A DNA stretch of 64,000 bases from Palsa-870 sp035937155 (GTDB taxonomy: Bacteria > Chloroflexota > Dormibacteria > Dormibacterales > Dormibacteraceae), in NCBI GenBank assembly GCA_035937155.1, contig DASYVJ010000004.1, positions 33,858 through 97,857 on the forward strand, given 5' to 3'. Position 1 is the first letter of the stretch. The number at the start of each line of letters is the position of its first letter. The position numbers and the translations under genes are program-made. Below are positions 18,848-26,512 of the stretch, piece by piece. The notes under the pieces were generated by a model, which made no database searches, was not told the DNA's origin, and saw only the letters and a list, made by a program, of their open reading frames with translations.

Positions 18848-19387
18848 ATGGGGAAGGTCACAGTTTTGCTGGTTGCCCTGATACTGGCCGCCTGCAGCCC
18901 GGCGTCCCAGGCAACCGTGCGGCCCAGCCCGTCGAGGGTCGCCAACTCGTCACCGGTCGCGACGCCAACGATTGCCGCCAATCCGTCACCAACCTCAGCA
19001 ACCACGCCAGGTGCCTTTGACCTGCCACTGTCGACGGTCGGCTTCTCCTGCCGGCTGCCGATCATGACACCTGACAGTCAAGGCGCGTTCGTGAGCTTCC
19101 CGGCAGCCACGGCCAGCCTTGATCCCCAAGGCCGGCCACCGGTCGACCATTGGGGGCTTTACTACGATCGAGCCTTCTCGCGCTGGCTCCCGGTCCCCCG
19201 GCAGGCCGTTTCGCCAGATGGAAAGCACTACGCCTACGGAGAACGCGGGGCCGACCAGACGCAGGTGGCCAGGATGCACGTGGTCGATATTGTGTCGGGC
19301 ACCGATCATGTCTTCAGCGCGCCAACAGGCGCGTGGTTCATACGTTTCTCGAACCAGCCTGGATACCCTGCCAACGGCTGCTTCTGA
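18848..19387 (+). CDS. Truncated lipoprotein, beta-propeller-like family, paralogue of 19455-20500
   Basis: A 179-residue product: a signal peptide with lipobox LAAC, a long Ser/Pro/Thr linker, then SCRLPIMTP, YYDRAFSRWLPVPRQAVSPDGKHYAY and VVDIVSGTDHVFSAP. These motifs recur in the next gene (LFYDRTARRWLPS...VYPDGTQYAY). The paralogue continues about 200 residues further, so this copy has lost its C-terminal propeller blades and ends in PGYPANGCF. It is probably a remnant, though it could still encode a short lipoprotein. It lies on the strand opposite to the mutasome genes, between dnaE2 and DUF6504. Confidence 0.55.
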   Translation: MGKVTVLLVALILAACSPASQATVRPSPSRVANSSPVATPTIAANPSPTSATTPGAFDLPLSTVGFSCRLPIMTPDSQGAFVSFPAATASLDPQGRPPVDHWGLYYDRAFSRWLPVPRQAVSPDGKHYAYGERGADQTQVARMHVVDIVSGTDHVFSAPTGAWFIRFSNQPGYPANGCF

Positions 19388-19454
19388 TCCAGGCTCAGTC
19401 ATAAACCCGCTCCGTATGGCGTCACGATTCCGGCTGTGCGACCGTTTCATCGCC

Positions 19455-20500
19455 ATGAGGAGAGCGGCGGGGTGTTTGGCGATCTTTCTGCTTGCCTGCG
19501 GTCAGGCTGCCCCACCGGCGGCCAGGACGGCCAGCGCGTCGCGTGTCGCCGCAGCCAGTCCATCGCCGGCGCTCGACTCGTCGACTGCAGCCAGCTCGAG
19601 CCGCCAGTCCAGCTCCCAGCCGGTAGTTGCTGTCACCTTGTCTTGCCGGTTGCCTGTGGGGACGATCGACCAGGAAGGCACCATGACGGGTGGATTCATT
19701 GCATTCCCGGGCGGCGATTTCTCCACCGACCCGGCAGGCACGTCACGCGCGATCAGAGCTCTGGCTCGTTTCGATGGCTCTCCACAAAGCAGCCACAGCT
19801 CATAGGGAGCGTTCCCACGCTCTTCTATGACCGGACGGCTCGGCGCTGGCTCCCAAGCAACCGAGCGGCGGTCTATCCCGATGGGACCCAATACGCGTAT
19901 GTCACCGGATGGCCAAGCCAGACCGTGCGCGTCGTCGATGGCGGCACGGGTCAGGAGCGAATCTTCCCGGCACCACATCCGTTTGGGGCGGAAGTCTTCG
20001 ACTTTTCTCCGGCAGGCATTTACCTGGCGGCCGGCAGTGAGGCTGGAGAGGTCGGGCTGTGGTTGTTGGACCCGCAAAGCGGAACGGAGCGGTTGGTCAC
20101 CAGCGAGAAGATTGTTGCTGCGGTGGGTAACGGCAAAGCCTGGCTGAGCCAGCTCACCAGCTCCCAGGTCGGATCGACTGCCGACACCCTGATCCAGCTC
20201 GATCTTGCCACCGGCTCCAAGACCGTCTGGATTCACAGGGACACTCCGACCGTCAACCTCATTTGACTTACCTCGGACGGTCTTCCAGTCGTCTCCGTCG
20301 GAGCCGAAGGCACCTTGTTGTTGCGTTCGACTCGTGTGGAGGAAAGGATCAACTCCGGATCGCATGGGCTCGATTTTCCGATCGACGACGCGCACGGAAT
20401 CTGGTTCTCGTCCGACGACGGCATATTTCTCTACTCTCAGGGCGCGGGTGTGCGTCGGGTCGCGACCAGCATCGGATTTCCTTCTGGAAAGTGCATCTGA
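19455..20500 (+). pseudogene. Lipoprotein pseudogene (frameshift plus in-frame TGA)
   Basis: Starting at ATG 19455, the frame encodes signal peptide and lipobox FLLAC, linker, and SCRLPVGTIDQEGTMTGGFIAFPGG. It then stops (SPQSSHSS). Homology continues in the +2 frame from about 19760 (QLIGSVPTLFYDRTARRWLPS ... DTPTVNLI). A TGA at 20264-20266 interrupts that frame, after which it reads on as LTSDGLPVVSVGAEGTLLLR...SIGFPSGKCI to 20500. The TGA is not followed by a Cys pair or a convincing hairpin, so it is read as nonsense (likely a former Trp). Intact relatives would be TolB/WD40-like propeller lipoproteins. Confidence 0.7.
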
Positions 20501-20504
20501 CCCC

Positions 20505-20753
20505 TCAGTCATAGATCCGCTCCACGAACCATTCGTCTCGCGAAAGGTCGTGATACAGCTCGCACAGAAGGTTGCTGTTGAGCAGCGCCTTCCAGTACTC
20601 GCGGACCACCGGCTGCTTCCACCACTCGGTCTCGACCTTCCAGCGTGCGATGGGGTCGATCGCGCCGCTGAAAGCGCCGGAGATGAAGCACGGCGTGCCG
20701 TCATCACTCAGCGTGACCTCGACAGCGGCCGGAGGCGACAAGAGTCGCGTCAT
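20505..20753 (-). CDS. DUF6504 protein of the ImuA-ImuB cassette
   Basis: An 82-residue small protein of the DUF6504 type: IDPIARWKVETEWWKQPVVREYWKALL followed by ELYHDLSRDEWFVERIYD. Its ATG 20753 overlaps the imuB stop as ATGA, so it is translationally coupled. Proteins of this family are regular partners in actinobacterial and chloroflexal mutasome cassettes, but no biochemical role is known. The conserved Trp/Arg/Glu pattern suggests a small beta protein that could contact ImuB or DnaE2. Confidence 0.8.
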   Translation of the reverse strand: MTRLLSPPAAVEVTLSDDGTPCFISGAFSGAIDPIARWKVETEWWKQPVVREYWKALLNSNLLCELYHDLSRDEWFVERIYD

Positions 20754-21889
20754 GCGAAGCGTTGCGAGGGGAGTGGGGAAGAGAGGAGCGCAGGCCGAGG
20801 CTTGTGGACGACCTCATCGCCCCATCGCTCCTGCAAGCGCTCGAGGGCGGCGACCACCTCTTCGCTGTTTCCATCCCCGCCTGCCCACAGCCGCAGCTGC
20901 CGCCGTCCCGCGGCCTCGAGCACCGGCAGCTCGATCCACAGCTCGGTGATGGGAGCGCGCGGCTGCCATTCCTTGATCCACGAGCCGATCAGCCCGAACA
21001 GCTCGGCTGCGCTGCTCAGCGGATGGCGCACCACGGAGTCGCGCTGTTCCGATGGACTCTCTTCGAAGACAAGTCGCACGCGGACATGTTTCGCGCCCGC
21101 CCCGCGCAGGCCCAGCTCATCGGCGAGGTCACCGCAAAGCGCGCGCGCGACGAACAGCAATGCCTCGCGGTCTTCGACCGGTGAGTCGAACTGCCGGTGC
21201 ACACTCGTGAAAAGGGGAGGACGCCATGGCGTGAGCTCGTCGGGCTCGAGGCCACGCGCGAGCAGGACCGCATGCCGGCCGTCACGGCCGAGCTGGCTCT
21301 CCAGCTCGCGTGGGCCGATCGCAGCCACTGCGCCAAGCGTGCGAAGACCCAGGAGGTCCAGGCGTTCGAGCTGCTCCACGTCGAGCGGAAGCTCGTGAGA
21401 CGAAAGTGGAGCGAGGAACGTGCTTGCGTTGTCGACCTGCACTAGGCGGCCGGGTCGCGCGCGAGCTGCGGCAAGCCGTGCGGAGAAAGGGCCGGGGGCA
21501 AGACCAAGCCGCGGTTCGCGGCCGATCGCCATCTTCAACCGGCGTCGAGCCTCGCGGATCGATCCACCTGCGCTCATGACGCCGCTAACGTCAAGCCACG
21601 CGACGCCTTCGATGTGGACCTCGACTGTCGGCGCGAGGTCGTAGAGCGCGGAAGAGATCCGCTCTCGCAGCTCCGCGGCGGCTTCGGGGTCAGGGGGAAG
21701 AAAGGTCGCTTGCGGGCAGAGGTGCTCGGCCTGGCGCAATGCCATCCCTGGCATCACGCCAAAGGGCAGCGCCTCCTCAGAAGCGCCGATTACATGCTCC
21801 TCCCAATGTCCGACCACAACGGGATTCCCATAGAGGTCGGGACGCCGTGCAAGCTCCAGGTGGTTGGTCAGACCACAGCAGATTCGCAT
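20750..21889 (-). CDS. imuB: ImuB, inactive Y-family polymerase subunit
   Basis: A 379-residue DinB-like protein. ATG 21889 is chosen because MRICCGLTNHLELARRPDLYGNPVVVG aligns with the family N-terminus; the open frame further upstream is not conserved. The catalytic carboxylates of true Y polymerases are absent: HIEGVAWLDVSG replaces SIDEAxxD and the N-terminal Asp is missing. This is the hallmark of ImuB, which bridges ImuA, the beta clamp and DnaE2. HhH-like LDLLGLRTLGAVAAIGPREL and a little-finger domain follow. It overlaps imuA by 22 nt and DUF6504 by 4 nt. Confidence 0.88.
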   Translation of the reverse strand: MRICCGLTNHLELARRPDLYGNPVVVGHWEEHVIGASEEALPFGVMPGMALRQAEHLCPQATFLPPDPEAAAELRERISSALYDLAPTVEVHIEGVAWLDVSGVMSAGGSIREARRRLKMAIGREPRLGLAPGPFSARLAAARARPGRLVQVDNASTFLAPLSSHELPLDVEQLERLDLLGLRTLGAVAAIGPRELESQLGRDGRHAVLLARGLEPDELTPWRPPLFTSVHRQFDSPVEDREALLFVARALCGDLADELGLRGAGAKHVRVRLVFEESPSEQRDSVVRHPLSSAAELFGLIGSWIKEWQPRAPITELWIELPVLEAAGRRQLRLWAGGDGNSEEVVAALERLQERWGDEVVHKPRPALLSSPLPSQRFA

Positions 21890-22638
21890 TGCACTTCCAG
21901 CTCCGCCTCGCGCGGCGGAACCTCGATCACTTGCCCCTTGTGGTCGAACAGCGGGAGCACTCCCAGGGGGTAGCGGATCTCCAGCTCGGTCTCTCCAAGG
22001 GGAGGCGCCACGCGGTTTTTCACGCAGCGAGCCGAAGCCCGAAGCCCGACCAGCTGGTCGCGCTCGAAGATCCATTTCGTCCTGGAAAAACCAATGCTCA
22101 GGCTCGAGGCGTGGGCGAGCGCGCGTCCGGGGCTGTCGACCACCCCCACGAGCACCGTTCCGGAGCGGTTGGCTCCTGACTCCAGGGGTCCCAGCCAGTA
22201 CTCCGGGAACTTGCCCATTAAGTTCTCGCCCATTAAAAGGATGAAGCCGGCCCCGGCCCTGGCCAGTGCGGCAGTCGCTTCGCCGGCAAGGTCAGGAGCT
22301 GGCGCGCGGACCACGGTCAGCGCGCTCAGCTCGGGGAAGAAGGGAAGCAATGCCCAGGGATCGAAATTCGATCCACTGTCGATCACCACCGCGTGCGCAA
22401 ACTCACGGGTCGCGCTCGCAAGCAGCAGATGAGCGAGCGTGAGCTTGCCGCACGTTCCGCTCCCGGTCAAAAGGGTGAGCCGGCCGCAGGGCAGCCCGCC
22501 GATCCCGCTCAGGCGATCGAGCGCAGTCCGGCTGGGCCAGGGCTGGGGGGGCGGAAGCTCCGCCGCCCTGGTCAGCGCCTGGCTGCCGAAACGGACCCGA
22601 ATCGAGTTGATCGCCACGTCGAGTTGTGCTTCCTGCAT
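21868..22638 (-). CDS. imuA: ImuA, RecA-like mutasome subunit
   Basis: A 256-residue RecA-fold protein. It has a Walker A-like loop (LTGSGTCGKLTL), a DSGSNFDPWALLPF segment and a C-terminal EIRYPLGVLPLF tail. The N-terminus (MQEAQLDVAINSIRVRFGSQALTRA) is typical of the ImuA/SulA-like mutasome proteins. It is the first gene of the imuA-imuB-DUF6504 operon, and a LexA box lies 58-71 nt upstream, so DNA-damage induction is expected. It acts with ImuB to assemble the DnaE2 translesion polymerase. Confidence 0.83.
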   Translation of the reverse strand: MQEAQLDVAINSIRVRFGSQALTRAAELPPPQPWPSRTALDRLSGIGGLPCGRLTLLTGSGTCGKLTLAHLLLASATREFAHAVVIDSGSNFDPWALLPFFPELSALTVVRAPAPDLAGEATAALARAGAGFILLMGENLMGKFPEYWLGPLESGANRSGTVLVGVVDSPGRALAHASSLSIGFSRTKWIFERDQLVGLRASARCVKNRVAPPLGETELEIRYPLGVLPLFDHKGQVIEVPPREAELEVQCESAVV

Positions 22639-22695
22639 CTTTTGGCCGCCTCTGGGAGAAGACGCAGGAAGGAAATGGAGGCGTGCTGACCATAT

Positions 22696-22709
22696 CGAAC
22701 AGATGTTCG
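22696..22709. promoter_or_regulatory. LexA (SOS) box upstream of imuA
   Basis: The sequence CGAACAGATGTTCG matches the Bacillus/Actinobacteria LexA consensus CGAAC-N4-GTTYG as a perfect CGAAC/GTTCG dyad. It lies 58 nt before the imuA start and about 120 nt before the divergent ThiO-like gene. The position fits repression of the mutasome operon. Confidence 0.85.
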
Positions 22710-22750
22710 GGTGTCAAGTGTTCTTTGAGCCGCCCCCATCACCCCAACCC

Positions 22751-22793
22751 TGCGTGCAAAGCGGCGAGAAGGATGGGACTTACTGATCGCTCC
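22751..22793. repeat. Dispersed intergenic repeat, copy A
   Basis: This 43-nt block ends in GATGGGACTTACTGATCGC and is nearly identical, in inverted orientation, to 33595-33636. It is embedded in G/C-rich flanks (CCCCATCACCCCAACCC and CCCCAAGGGGGGAGGGG). It lies in the imuA-thiO intergenic region. Confidence 0.75.
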
Positions 22794-22832
22794 CCAAGGG
22801 GGGAGGGGGGTCGGCCTGTCTATCTTTTCTAT

Positions 22833-23849
22833 ATGTCGAAGGTCGTCGTGGTCGGTGGAGGTGTCATCGGCTGCGCTGTCGCCGAGCGATTGAGCCTCGA
22901 CGGGCACCAGGTCACCCTGCTCGAACGCGACCAGCTCGCGGGCCGCGCCTCAGGCGCCGCCGCAGGCGAGCTCAGTCCTCAGACCACGACCGCACGTGCC
23001 GACGAGATGGCGCTACGGAGCCTTGAGCTGTTTCCCGAGCTGGTCGCGCGCGTCGAGAAAGACAGCCTGATGAACGTCGAATACCGGGTTCAAGAGGGCC
23101 TGCAGCCCGCACTCAACGAAGAGGAGGCGGTGGCGCTGCGCGCCACGGGTGAACGCTGGCTCGATGCGCAGGCCTGCCGCAAAGCCGAGCCCGCGCTGAG
23201 CGCCGACGTGGTCGGTGCGGTGCTGCTCGAGCACGCTCACCTGACGCCGCCGCGGTTCGTCCGTGCTCTGGCCAGGGCGGCGGCTGCCCGCGGCGCGGCG
23301 ATTCACGAAGGCATGCCGGTGACCGGCTTCGACATCGCCGGCGGTGAAGTGCGCCAGGTCATCACGCCTGCGGGGTCGCATGAGGCTGACTGGGCCGTGA
23401 TCGCAGCAGGGCCCTGGAGCAGAGAGGTGGCTTCGACCGCGGGCGTCGACCTGGACGTACGTCCGCAGCGCGGCCAGCTCGCATCGCTCGATCCGAGGGG
23501 GGTGGTCCTCAGCCGCAGCATCTTCTGGTCCAACGGATACCTGGTGCCGAAGGCTGACGGCACCATCATCGCCGGGGGCACAGAAGAGGAGTCGGGTTTC
23601 GATGATCGGCCGACAGTCGCCGGAATCGCGATGCTGCTCAAGCTCGCATGCATGCTGGTGCCGGGCCTCGGCGCCGCGAGCCTGCAGCGTGCGTGGGCCG
23701 GGCTGCGACCGGTGACCCGGGACGGCCGGCCCATCGTCGCTGCTGTTGGCCCGCCGAACCTCATCGTCGCGACCGGCCATCACCGCAAAGGGATTCTTCT
23801 TGCCCCTCTCGCCGCGATGCAGGTCACGTCGATCGTCGGCAGCCGCTAA
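22833..23849 (+). CDS. FAD-dependent amino-acid oxidase, glycine oxidase (ThiO)-like
   Basis: A 338-residue DAO-family flavoenzyme. The FAD-binding GGGVIGCAVAERLS comes right after the start, followed by LERDQLAGRASGAAAGELSPQ, the DAO segment GLRPVTRDGRPIVAAVG and ATGHHRKGILLAP near the C-terminus. ThiO oxidises glycine to the imine used for the thiazole of thiamine. No other thi gene is nearby, so a general D-amino-acid or glycine oxidase is also possible. ATG 22833 has TATCTT 6 nt upstream (leaderless pattern). Confidence 0.75.
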   Translation: MSKVVVVGGGVIGCAVAERLSLDGHQVTLLERDQLAGRASGAAAGELSPQTTTARADEMALRSLELFPELVARVEKDSLMNVEYRVQEGLQPALNEEEAVALRATGERWLDAQACRKAEPALSADVVGAVLLEHAHLTPPRFVRALARAAAARGAAIHEGMPVTGFDIAGGEVRQVITPAGSHEADWAVIAAGPWSREVASTAGVDLDVRPQRGQLASLDPRGVVLSRSIFWSNGYLVPKADGTIIAGGTEEESGFDDRPTVAGIAMLLKLACMLVPGLGAASLQRAWAGLRPVTRDGRPIVAAVGPPNLIVATGHHRKGILLAPLAAMQVTSIVGSR

Positions 23850-23887
23850 AAACAAGAGAGCGCCGGGGCTCCACAGAACCCCGGCGC
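23846..23887 (-). terminator. Rho-independent terminator of peptide unit 1
   Basis: On the minus strand, GCGCCGGGG pairs with CCCCGGCGC around a 10-nt loop and is followed by CTCTCTTGTTTTT. It lies between the convergent ends of the ThiO-like gene and the lysine-rich peptide. Confidence 0.85.
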
Positions 23888-23921
23888 AGAACGAACTACA
23901 AAAGTGATGAAGAAGTACTAA

Positions 23922-23996
23922 CTACTTCTTCTTCGCGGACTTCTTGGCGGCCTTCTTGGCAGCCGGCTTCTTCGCAGCCTTCTTCTTAGCAGCCAT
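23922..23996 (-). CDS. Lysine-rich histone H1-like mini-protein, copy 1
   Basis: A 24-residue peptide of only Met, Ala, Lys, Pro and Ser, built from AAKK repeats with 13 lysines. A textbook SD (AAGGAGG) lies 8 nt before the ATG at 23996, and a strong terminator follows. This shows the short frame is expressed on its own rather than as the tail of the longer 92-codon frame. The composition resembles the C-terminal tails of histone H1 and HU-like proteins; a DNA- or RNA-condensing role is inferred. A second copy lies 400 nt upstream in transcription. Confidence 0.75.
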   Translation of the reverse strand: MAAKKKAAKKPAAKKAAKKSAKKK

Positions 23997-24212
23997 AGTG
24001 CTTACCTCCTTCTCCAGGTGATACGGACCCAAGGTCCATTGACCCCACAGGTTGCGCCGCGAACCCTCAATGACGAGGACTCCGAGACGTTGGCGGTTGT
24101 TCGAGATGACATGCTGACTCGCGTCGGGTCCGTCGCCTCTGTGGTGGCAACCACGAGCAACAGTGCCATGCAGGGTGTTGTGATACCGGAACGAACCCAC
24201 TCACGTCAATGC
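23997..24212 (-). promoter_or_regulatory. Promoter and long conserved leader of peptide copy 1
   Basis: A promoter TTGACG-N18-TATCAC occupies 24180-24209 (minus strand). The approximately 175-nt leader down to the SD is close to 90% identical to the leader of copy 2 (24397-24614), including segments with no coding need. The reading frame across the leader is not preserved between copies (copy 2 shifts), so conservation is likely at RNA or DNA level. Confidence 0.65.
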
Positions 24213-24254
24213 TTCGCAAGAGTTTCTTCGAGCGCAAAAAGCGAGAGGGCTGTG

Positions 24255-24293
24255 GAAAAGAAGAGCGCCGGGGCTACCACAGAACCCCGGCGC
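24255..24293 (-). terminator. Rho-independent terminator of peptide unit 2
   Basis: On the minus strand, GCGCCGGGG...CCCCGGCGC forms a 9-bp stem followed by TCTTCTTTTCC. The hairpin is nearly identical to that of unit 1. Confidence 0.8.
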
Positions 24294-24327
24294 TGGCAAA
24301 ACTACGAGACGATTGATGAAGTAATAA

Positions 24328-24396
24328 CTACTTCTTCTTCTTCGCTGCGGGCTTCTTCGCTGCCGGCTTCTTCGCTGCCTTCTTCTTAGCTGCCAT
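24328..24396 (-). CDS. Lysine-rich histone H1-like mini-protein, copy 2
   Basis: A 22-residue paralogue of the peptide at 23922, again only Met/Ala/Lys/Pro, with AAKKP repeats and a KKKK end. The SD AAGGAGG sits 9 nt before ATG 24396. Promoter, leader, SD, ORF and terminator are all duplicated. The two peptides differ by an indel of the AAKK unit, showing that the repeat count drifts while composition is retained. Confidence 0.75.
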   Translation of the reverse strand: MAAKKKAAKKPAAKKPAAKKKK

Positions 24397-24614
24397 GTTG
24401 CATAACCTCCTTCTCCGGTGATACGGACCCGAGGTTCCATTGACCCCACGGGTATCGCCGCGAAGTCCTCAATGACCAAGACTCCGAGACGTTGGCGGTT
24501 GTTCGAAATGACACGCTGACTCGCGTCGGGTCCGTCGCCTCTGTGGTGGCAACCACGAGCAGCATCGCCATACAAAGTGTTGTGATACCTGAATGAACCC
24601 ACTCACGTCAATGG
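24397..24614 (-). promoter_or_regulatory. Promoter and long conserved leader of peptide copy 2
   Basis: The same TTGACG-N18-TATCAC promoter lies at 24582-24611 (minus strand), followed by about 175 nt of leader nearly identical to that of copy 1. The stretch 24615-24713 beyond it holds no gene and separates this unit from the divergent hydrolase. Confidence 0.65.
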
Positions 24615-24713
24615 TTCACGAAATATTTTTTTGAAGAGGTCGCGAAATTTTTTGCGTTGGTCGTCGTCTCGCGACCATGCACAACCTTTCAAAACACTGC
24701 GACGATAGACATC

Positions 24714-25220
24714 ATGAGAGTCGTACTCGGTCATGGCGCATCCGGCACCGCGGCGTCGATGAAGCCTTATGTCGTCGGTTTCAAGCAGCGTGGAATCGAC
24801 GCCATCGCAGTGGACCTTCCTCGCGGAGGTGCTGAGCGAGCGGTCCCGGTCTTCATCAAGACCTCGGGTCGAGGACATGATGTCATCGGCGGCGGTCAAT
24901 CATTCGGCGGAAGGGTCGCGAGCATGGCCGCGGTCGAGGCGGACTTCGGTGGACTCGTGCTTTTTTCGTATCCGCTGCATCGTCCGGGCTTCACCGACCA
25001 GCTCCGCATCGAGCATCTGCCGTTGATTCGCTGCCCGACCCTCTTTCTGAGCGGTGACCGCGATCCGTTTGCTCGTATCGACCTCCTGAAGCAGTATGTG
25101 AAGCTCGTTCCACACTCCCGGCTCGAGATTTTCAAGGGCCAGGGCCATGGACTGCTCGCCGTCCTCGACCAGGCACTCGACGTGGCAGCGGAATTCATCC
25201 ATACCGAGGTCATTGCGTGA
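24714..25220 (+). CDS. Small alpha/beta hydrolase (KANL3/Tex30, dienelactone hydrolase-like)
   Basis: A 168-residue compact hydrolase. GHGASGTAASM is the oxyanion loop, GGGQSFGGRVASM the nucleophile elbow (Ser), SGDRDPFA the acid and GQGHGL the histidine, so the triad is complete. The family includes KANL3/Tex30-like proteins of unknown substrate. ATG 24714 is the first codon giving the conserved N-terminal strand MRVVLGHGASG. Confidence 0.8.
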   Translation: MRVVLGHGASGTAASMKPYVVGFKQRGIDAIAVDLPRGGAERAVPVFIKTSGRGHDVIGGGQSFGGRVASMAAVEADFGGLVLFSYPLHRPGFTDQLRIEHLPLIRCPTLFLSGDRDPFARIDLLKQYVKLVPHSRLEIFKGQGHGLLAVLDQALDVAAEFIHTEVIA

Positions 25221-25344
25221 GGGGAACCCCCCACCCGTCGCTGCGCGCCGGCCTCTATCTGAGGGGGGAAGTCCCCCCTCAGGGTGCCGCGCCTGGCGAA
25301 GCCAGTTCGCGGCACACCCCCCTGGGCGAGCGGGGAGGCATTCT
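25221..25344. repeat. Intergenic palindromic repeat element
   Basis: A 124-nt gap contains CTGAGGGGGG / CCCCCCTCAG around AAGT, and GTGCCGCG ... CGCGGCAC around a CTGG/CCAG inner stem. The style (G-runs flanking nested hairpins between genes) resembles other gaps in this window at 4660, 34950 and 43105. No gene is present. Confidence 0.55.
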
Positions 25345-26223
25345 TTGACGGCGAGTCAGCACATGGTCCAGGCCAACGGCCTTCGCTTCCGAGCCATGGT
25401 CGACGGACCGGCCGGCGGTGACATGTTCATCCTTCTCCACGGCTTCCCCGAAGGAGCCGAGTCATGGACAAAACAGATTGACGCCCTGGCCAAAGCCGGC
25501 CACCTCGCCGTGGCCCCGGATCTTCGCGGCTACGGCCTGAGCGATGCGCCGGAGGGTGTGGAAAAGTACGCGATCGATCACCTCGTCGAGGACGTCGCGG
25601 GGATCATCAAGGCCTTCGGCAAGTCCGACGCGCATGTCGCCGGGCACGACTGGGGTGCTCTGGTCGCGTGGTTCTTCGCGGGACGCCATCCGGAGATGAC
25701 GAAAACGCTGACCGCTTTGTCGGTCGCCCACCCGGCTGCGCTGGCCGAAGCCAGCCGTGTCGACACCGATCAGCGAGACCGGTCTCGCTACGTCGCCCTT
25801 TTCCTGCAGGAGGGTAAGGCCGAGCATGTGCTGGCCGACGAGGACTACCGCCGCCTGCGCGCGATGTTCGCGCTCGGACCGAATCCCGACGCCGTGCCGC
25901 GCAGTGTGGTCGACCACTTCGCGCGTTCGCTGAGCCGCCCCGGCCGCATGACCGCGGCGCTCAACTACTACCGCGCGAACCTTGGCGCCGGAGGTGGGGC
26001 GTGGGCAGCGCTGACACAGGAGTTGAAGATCGCGACACCCACCGCCCTGCTGTGGGGCGATCAGGACCCGGCGCTCGGCCGGCGTGCGGTCGAGGCCACT
26101 GCGCAGCACGTCAAAGGGCCGTTCAGGCTCGAGGTTCTCGAAGGTGCGGGCCACTGGCTACAGTTCGAGCGGCCAGACGAGGTGAGCAAAGCGCTCACGC
26201 GCGCCGCCGGGAACTTTTATTAA
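25345..26223 (+). CDS. Alpha/beta hydrolase, epoxide hydrolase-like
   Basis: A 292-residue hydrolase with LLHGFPEGAESW (HGxP oxyanion motif), the nucleophile elbow AGHDWGALVAW in which Asp replaces Ser, the acid in LWGDQDPAL and the His in GAGHWLQFERP. An Asp nucleophile and HGxP motif are typical of soluble epoxide hydrolases and haloalkane dehalogenases; the cap helices favour epoxide hydrolase. The TTG start at 25345 has GGGAGG 6 nt upstream; ATG 25363 is the alternative. Confidence 0.8.
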   Translation: MTASQHMVQANGLRFRAMVDGPAGGDMFILLHGFPEGAESWTKQIDALAKAGHLAVAPDLRGYGLSDAPEGVEKYAIDHLVEDVAGIIKAFGKSDAHVAGHDWGALVAWFFAGRHPEMTKTLTALSVAHPAALAEASRVDTDQRDRSRYVALFLQEGKAEHVLADEDYRRLRAMFALGPNPDAVPRSVVDHFARSLSRPGRMTAALNYYRANLGAGGGAWAALTQELKIATPTALLWGDQDPALGRRAVEATAQHVKGPFRLEVLEGAGHWLQFERPDEVSKALTRAAGNFY

Positions 26224-26233
26224 GCTTGCAGCG

Positions 26234-26512
26234 GTGCTTGACGGGACCGATCAAAATCGGCGGCAGGGTTTGCGCCGGCTCGACGACATCCTCGAAACGC
26301 TCGAGCAGCTCAACCTTCACGATAAGACAGAGTTGTCCGACCACGTGGCGGAGGCCCTCGTCCTGTTGGGCATCGAAACTCCCCACGACGTACCCATCCC
26401 GCAGCTCATCGAGCGAGTGTGGGCGATGCAGCAGCCTTACCTCATCACCATCGTCGTCGAGCGCCGCCGGCGCAGGCGGCGGAAGGTGTCTCCCGACTCC
26501 GGCCTCGCCTGA
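26234..26512 (+). CDS. Small hypothetical protein with arginine-rich tail
   Basis: A 92-residue protein starting at GTG 26234. Two predicted amphipathic helices (RRLDDILETLEQL and HVAEALVLLGIETP) are followed by a hydrophobic segment (PYLITIVVE) and a run of eight arginines and lysines. No family recognised. It sits 10 nt after the epoxide hydrolase-like gene and overlaps the next gene by 4 nt at CTGA, suggesting co-translation. Confidence 0.55.
   Translation: MLDGTDQNRRQGLRRLDDILETLEQLNLHDKTELSDHVAEALVLLGIETPHDVPIPQLIERVWAMQQPYLITIVVERRRRRRRKVSPDSGLA

Noticed and set aside
18720..18850. LexA box upstream of dnaE2
   Set aside because: A CGAAC half-site occurs near 18840, but no GTTCG partner at N4 spacing.
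20264..20266. In-frame TGA in the lipoprotein at 19455-20500 as a second selenocysteine codon
   Set aside because: No Cys partner is near the TGA, the family position looks like Trp, no suitable hairpin was seen, and the gene also has a frameshift; nonsense mutation is simpler.
23922..24200. 92-codon protein ending in the lysine-rich sequence
   Set aside because: The duplicated copy shifts frame in this leader, while the internal ATG has a perfect SD; the short peptide is the conserved unit.
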